Source: Candidatus Aenigmatarchaeota archaeon
GTDB lineage: Archaea > Aenigmatarchaeota > Aenigmatarchaeia > JACPZZ01
DNA: 7,315 nt
Assembly: GCA_016202795.1 (NCBI GenBank)
Contig: JACQNY010000121.1
Location: forward strand, 1 to 7,315
Reading direction: 5' to 3'
How positions within the stretch are numbered: the stretch's first letter is position 1; each line of letters begins with the position of its first letter. Below, in pieces: positions 5,557 through 7,315 of this stretch. The translations under genes were made by a program, and so were the position numbers. The notes beneath the pieces were generated by a model. The model was given only the letters and a program-made list of their open reading frames with translations, was not told where the DNA came from and did not search any database.

Positions 5557-5606
5557 ATCCCTTAATTATTACATCCCTTAATTATAAGGGGTAATAGTAT
5601 ATAAAA
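5557..5606 (-). promoter_or_regulatory. Topoisomerase VI promoter with operator-like repeats
   Basis: TTTTATATA on the minus strand (5598-5606) is a good archaeal TATA-like box; at normal spacing transcription would begin near 5576. That start lies within two exact copies of ATCCCTTAATTAT (plus strand, 5557-5569 and 5573-5585; 16-bp period). The second copy is part of a palindrome CCCTTA-ATTA-TAAGGG (5575-5590). Repeats on one face of the helix, over the start site and just downstream of the TATA box, are where archaeal repressors usually bind. A second AT-rich element, TTATAATTAA (near 5578-5587), could act as an alternative box giving a nearly leaderless message. The bound factor is unknown. 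Confidence 0.5.
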
Positions 5607-5616
5607 TTCGGCAGCG

Positions 5617-6252
5617 TTATCCGATGGTTGTCGTGACTATCACCTGATTTCCCAGCGTCGGCGGGCACAGCGAACCGGGCAGCAGCAATACGTCACGAAC
5701 GTAAATTCCGTTTGTGGAAACGCCCGTTATCTTGAATTTATGGTCGCGCAGAAACTCTTTTATCTTGTCAAGGTTGAAATCACGCACATGAAACTTGTCG
5801 TCGTCGTGCATCTCAGGATGTACGAGCTTCGCCGCCCCGTAGGTTGGAAATTTTCCGAACAGCATTTTTATTCTGTTTTTCAGGCAGCATATGTTCGGGA
5901 AAGACAAAACTAAAACGCCTCCCGGTTTCAGGCATTTGTAAATTTGTTCTAGAAAAGTGTCCGTGTAAACAAGATGCTCGATTATTTCCCCCGTAACTAC
6001 AAAATCAAATTTACCTTTTAACTCGCCGGGAAATTCCTTGCCGTCAAAATCCATTATTATGTCGGCATCGTCGAATATGTCTATCGTGGTTACGTCAAAT
6101 CCTTTTTCCACAAACTCTTTTGTCATGTAGCCTTTTCTTGTGTCGCCCACATTTAGAATGCTTTTACCTCTGCCGAACTTGACGACATTATCCACTGTTA
6201 TCTGTTGTCTTTTCAGAGTTTCCTTGTCGTTTGCACCCGGCCATTTTGTCAT
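5617..6252 (-). CDS. Class I SAM-dependent methyltransferase, substrate unknown
   Basis: A 211-residue protein with the Rossmann-type order of class I methyltransferases. Motif I lies at 32-41 (ILNVGDTRKG). An acidic residue, D58 in TTIDI, ends strand 2 and would bind the SAM ribose. Residues 83-94 (DFVVTGEIIEHL) match motif IV of the UbiE/Methyltransf_11/23 type, and 108-120 (LKPGGVLVLSFPN) is the post-motif segment. HVRDFNLDKIKEFLRDHKFKI (155-175) resembles the usual C-terminal region that covers the active site. Motif I is odd: the central GxG of GxGxG is replaced by D-T-R-K, leaving only G36 and G41. The family acts on many substrates, and the sequence does not say which (lipid, sugar, small molecule, RNA or protein). 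The ATG overlaps the TGA of the KH gene (ATGA), so it is co-expressed with the translation and ribosome-biogenesis genes; an rRNA or ribosomal substrate is only a suggestion from context. Confidence 0.88.
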   Translation of the reverse strand: MTKWPGANDKETLKRQQITVDNVVKFGRGKSILNVGDTRKGYMTKEFVEKGFDVTTIDIFDDADIIMDFDGKEFPGELKGKFDFVVTGEIIEHLVYTDTFLEQIYKCLKPGGVLVLSFPNICCLKNRIKMLFGKFPTYGAAKLVHPEMHDDDKFHVRDFNLDKIKEFLRDHKFKITGVSTNGIYVRDVLLLPGSLCPPTLGNQVIVTTTIG

Positions 6253-6767
6253 GGTAAAGTCCCTTTCGGTTTAAAATTTTTTTCCAGGAATTTGTAAACC
6301 GTAGAATGCGATTTACCGGTTAACAGACGCATGATTGCTTGTCTTGCCAAATCAACGGATTCCCAGTCGCCGATTATAGATACGGTGTTTCCGTAAACGG
6401 AGACATCACAACCTGTAAACTGCTCAATTAGTTTTCTTGTTCTACCTTTGGTTCCGATTATGCGCGCTTTCTGGGTTATTTTTTTCTTTGGGCCGTATTC
6501 GTTAAGGCTTATGACCTCCAATGACTTGTTGCCGTCGGAGAGTTTCATTGCAGTATCGGGCGAAAACCCCCTTCCGATCGCGGTTATTATATTTTTTGCA
6601 TCCATTACGCCTACAGGCTCCCCTTGGATCCTAACGTCATCATCAATGGTTATTTCGGTTTCAGTTAATTTTTCTATCTGCTTTTTTACAGCCGCATTCT
6701 TTCCGATCGCAACGGCTTTTCTTTCTTCCGGCAGCCTGATAAGCTCGATCAGAGAATCACCTTTCAC
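6249..6767 (-). CDS. KH-domain RNA-binding protein, Dim2/Pno1 type
   Basis: Archaeal relative of eukaryotic Dim2/Pno1, which binds the 3' end region of small-subunit rRNA during 40S maturation; the archaeal protein is known to bind the 3' end of 16S rRNA and aIF2 alpha. It has 172 residues from a GTG. KH1 (about 8-70) begins LIRLPEERKAVAIGKNA; its GxxG loop is G22-K-N-A25, lacking the second glycine. KH2 (about 99-152) has an intact loop G105-T-K-G108 in RIIGTKGRTRKLIEQFTG, followed by DVSVYGNTVSIIG and the family signature HSTVYKFLE (154-162). I chose the GTG at 6767 because it overlaps the aIF1A stop (GTGA) and places the LPEER segment at the normal distance from the N-terminus. An open frame continues 30 codons upstream to a GTG at 6857, but that part lies inside aIF1A and looks like a shadow. 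No RIO1 kinase gene separates it from aIF1A. Confidence 0.93.
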   Translation of the reverse strand: MKGDSLIELIRLPEERKAVAIGKNAAVKKQIEKLTETEITIDDDVRIQGEPVGVMDAKNIITAIGRGFSPDTAMKLSDGNKSLEVISLNEYGPKKKITQKARIIGTKGRTRKLIEQFTGCDVSVYGNTVSIIGDWESVDLARQAIMRLLTGKSHSTVYKFLEKNFKPKGTLP

Positions 6768-7045
6768 TTCATGTAGCCTTGTTTCTTTAACCAGGACACC
6801 TGCGTTCCCGTGTATCTCCAAACCAGGTCGCCGCGTTTTTCGCCTTGTACTTTCCACGGCTCAACCAGCACGGTATCATTTGGGCGTATCCAGACTTTTT
6901 TTCTCAGCTTGCCGGGTATCCTGCATATTCTTACTTTTCCGTCATTGCAATCAACGCGGAAACGATCGCCGCCAAGGAGCTCGAGAACTAAACCCATTAT
7001 TTCGCCCTGCCGCGGTAATCGAACGCGCTCCTGTTGTTCTTCCAT
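6764..7045 (-). CDS. eif1A: Translation initiation factor aIF1A
   Basis: Small OB-fold protein that binds the decoding site of the 30S subunit during initiation, the counterpart of bacterial IF1. It has 93 residues from the ATG. The OB domain runs from about 15 to 65, with GEIMGLVLELLGGDRFRV as first strands and the family hallmark CRIPGKLRKKVWI (41-53), then DTVLVEPW. The C-terminal tail (to GYMK) is short. The frame is open to a TTG at 7063 (six extra residues, MYLSVF); the ATG at 7045 gives the normal acidic start MEEQQER. An AT-rich AAATAAT (7081-7087) would place a start site near 7058 and could be a promoter overlapping the end of the preceding gene, but this is weak. The stop overlaps the GTG of the KH gene, so the two proteins are translationally coupled. 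Confidence 0.96.
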   Translation of the reverse strand: MEEQQERVRLPRQGEIMGLVLELLGGDRFRVDCNDGKVRICRIPGKLRKKVWIRPNDTVLVEPWKVQGEKRGDLVWRYTGTQVSWLKKQGYMK

Positions 7046-7081
7046 AAAAACACTCAAATACAACCGAATAGTTAGTAGATA

Positions 7082-7315
7082 TTATTTGAACCTAAGCATA
7101 ATAGTCTTCCTGTTTATGTGTTTTCCCTCTTTCATGCCAGCCATCGACGAGGATTCCTTTACCTCCGGCTTGAAGCGTTTTTTCAGAAAACCGACCAGTT
7201 TGTTCCCCTCGGAGAATTTGATAATGTAAAGGTCAACGCCTTCTTTCTTTTGCTCTGTTTTCGATGTTCCGACCGAGCTGGCGTATTCAAACGGCTTTCG
7301 CCAATTGCCCCGGAG
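7082..7315 (-). CDS. C-terminal part of an unidentified protein (runs off the window)
   Basis: An open frame enters from the right edge and ends with TAA at 7082-7084, giving the last 77 residues. There is no stop in this frame across the whole visible part. The sequence includes GVDLYIIKFSEGNKLVGFLKK and ends INRKTIMLRFK. It is soluble and rich in lysine and glutamate, with a strand-like DLYIIKF, and has no membrane segment or recognisable motif. I do not identify the family. It lies 36 bp before aIF1A on the same strand, so it may belong to the same operon. Start, full length and function cannot be judged from this window. Confidence 0.7.
   Translation of the reverse strand, partial: LRGNWRKPFEYASSVGTSKTEQKKEGVDLYIIKFSEGNKLVGFLKKRFKPEVKESSSMAGMKEGKHINRKTIMLRFK

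Noticed and set aside
6768..6857. N-terminal extension of the KH protein to an upstream GTG
   Set aside because: The extra 30 codons lie inside aIF1A, look compositionally unlike the family, and the GTGA overlap offers a better start.
6448..7047. Plus-strand open frame of 199 codons
   Set aside because: Antisense to aIF1A and the KH protein, both confidently identified; the serine- and phenylalanine-rich translation is typical of an antisense shadow.

Overview
The window is archaeal. It encodes both subunits of DNA topoisomerase VI, an archaeal EF-1A, aIF1A and a Dim2/Pno1-type KH protein, plus two tRNA genes without encoded CCA. The promoters look archaeal: TATA-like boxes with little or no leader and few Shine-Dalgarno matches. 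The phylum cannot be fixed from the sequence alone. Compact overlapping genes, a short aIF1A and an inserted tRNA D-loop would fit a DPANN-type or other deep-branching lineage, but that is a guess. Every protein gene except the first two is on the minus strand.

Left end (1-541, plus strand): a ribbon-helix-helix/winged-helix regulator (13-321) is joined by an ATGA overlap to a 58-residue ORF of unknown function (318-494). Next, on the minus strand, is tRNA-Phe(GAA) at 542-615. The 121 bp between it and the EF-1A stop codon are almost wholly palindromic: four related 11-14 bp units in alternating orientation, with a further nested hairpin. EF-1A (737-2002) has its own TATA-like box. Upstream of it lies tRNA-Asn(GUU) at 2084-2190, whose D-loop is 42 nt instead of the usual 8-11 because of an inserted hairpin.

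Middle (2244-5616, minus strand): top6B-top6A, joined as TAA-ATG with no gap, then 42 bp and an unidentified six-helix membrane protein. The topoisomerase VI promoter region (5557-5606) holds a TATA-like box, a 13-bp tandem direct repeat and a palindrome, which suggests an operator.

Right end (5617-7315, minus strand): a tightly overlapping cluster of aIF1A, Dim2/Pno1 KH protein (GTGA overlap) and a SAM-dependent methyltransferase (ATGA overlap). It is preceded by the C-terminal part of an unidentified gene that runs off the window. aIF1A and Dim2 act in translation initiation and small-subunit biogenesis, and their linkage to topoisomerase VI is known from other archaea. Here no RIO1 kinase lies between aIF1A and Dim2, and a methyltransferase sits between Dim2 and top6B.

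The most unusual material is non-coding: the palindromic spacer, the inserted D-loop of tRNA-Asn, and four copies of the 8-mer CTAGAAAC (either strand), all in spacers or at a stop codon.
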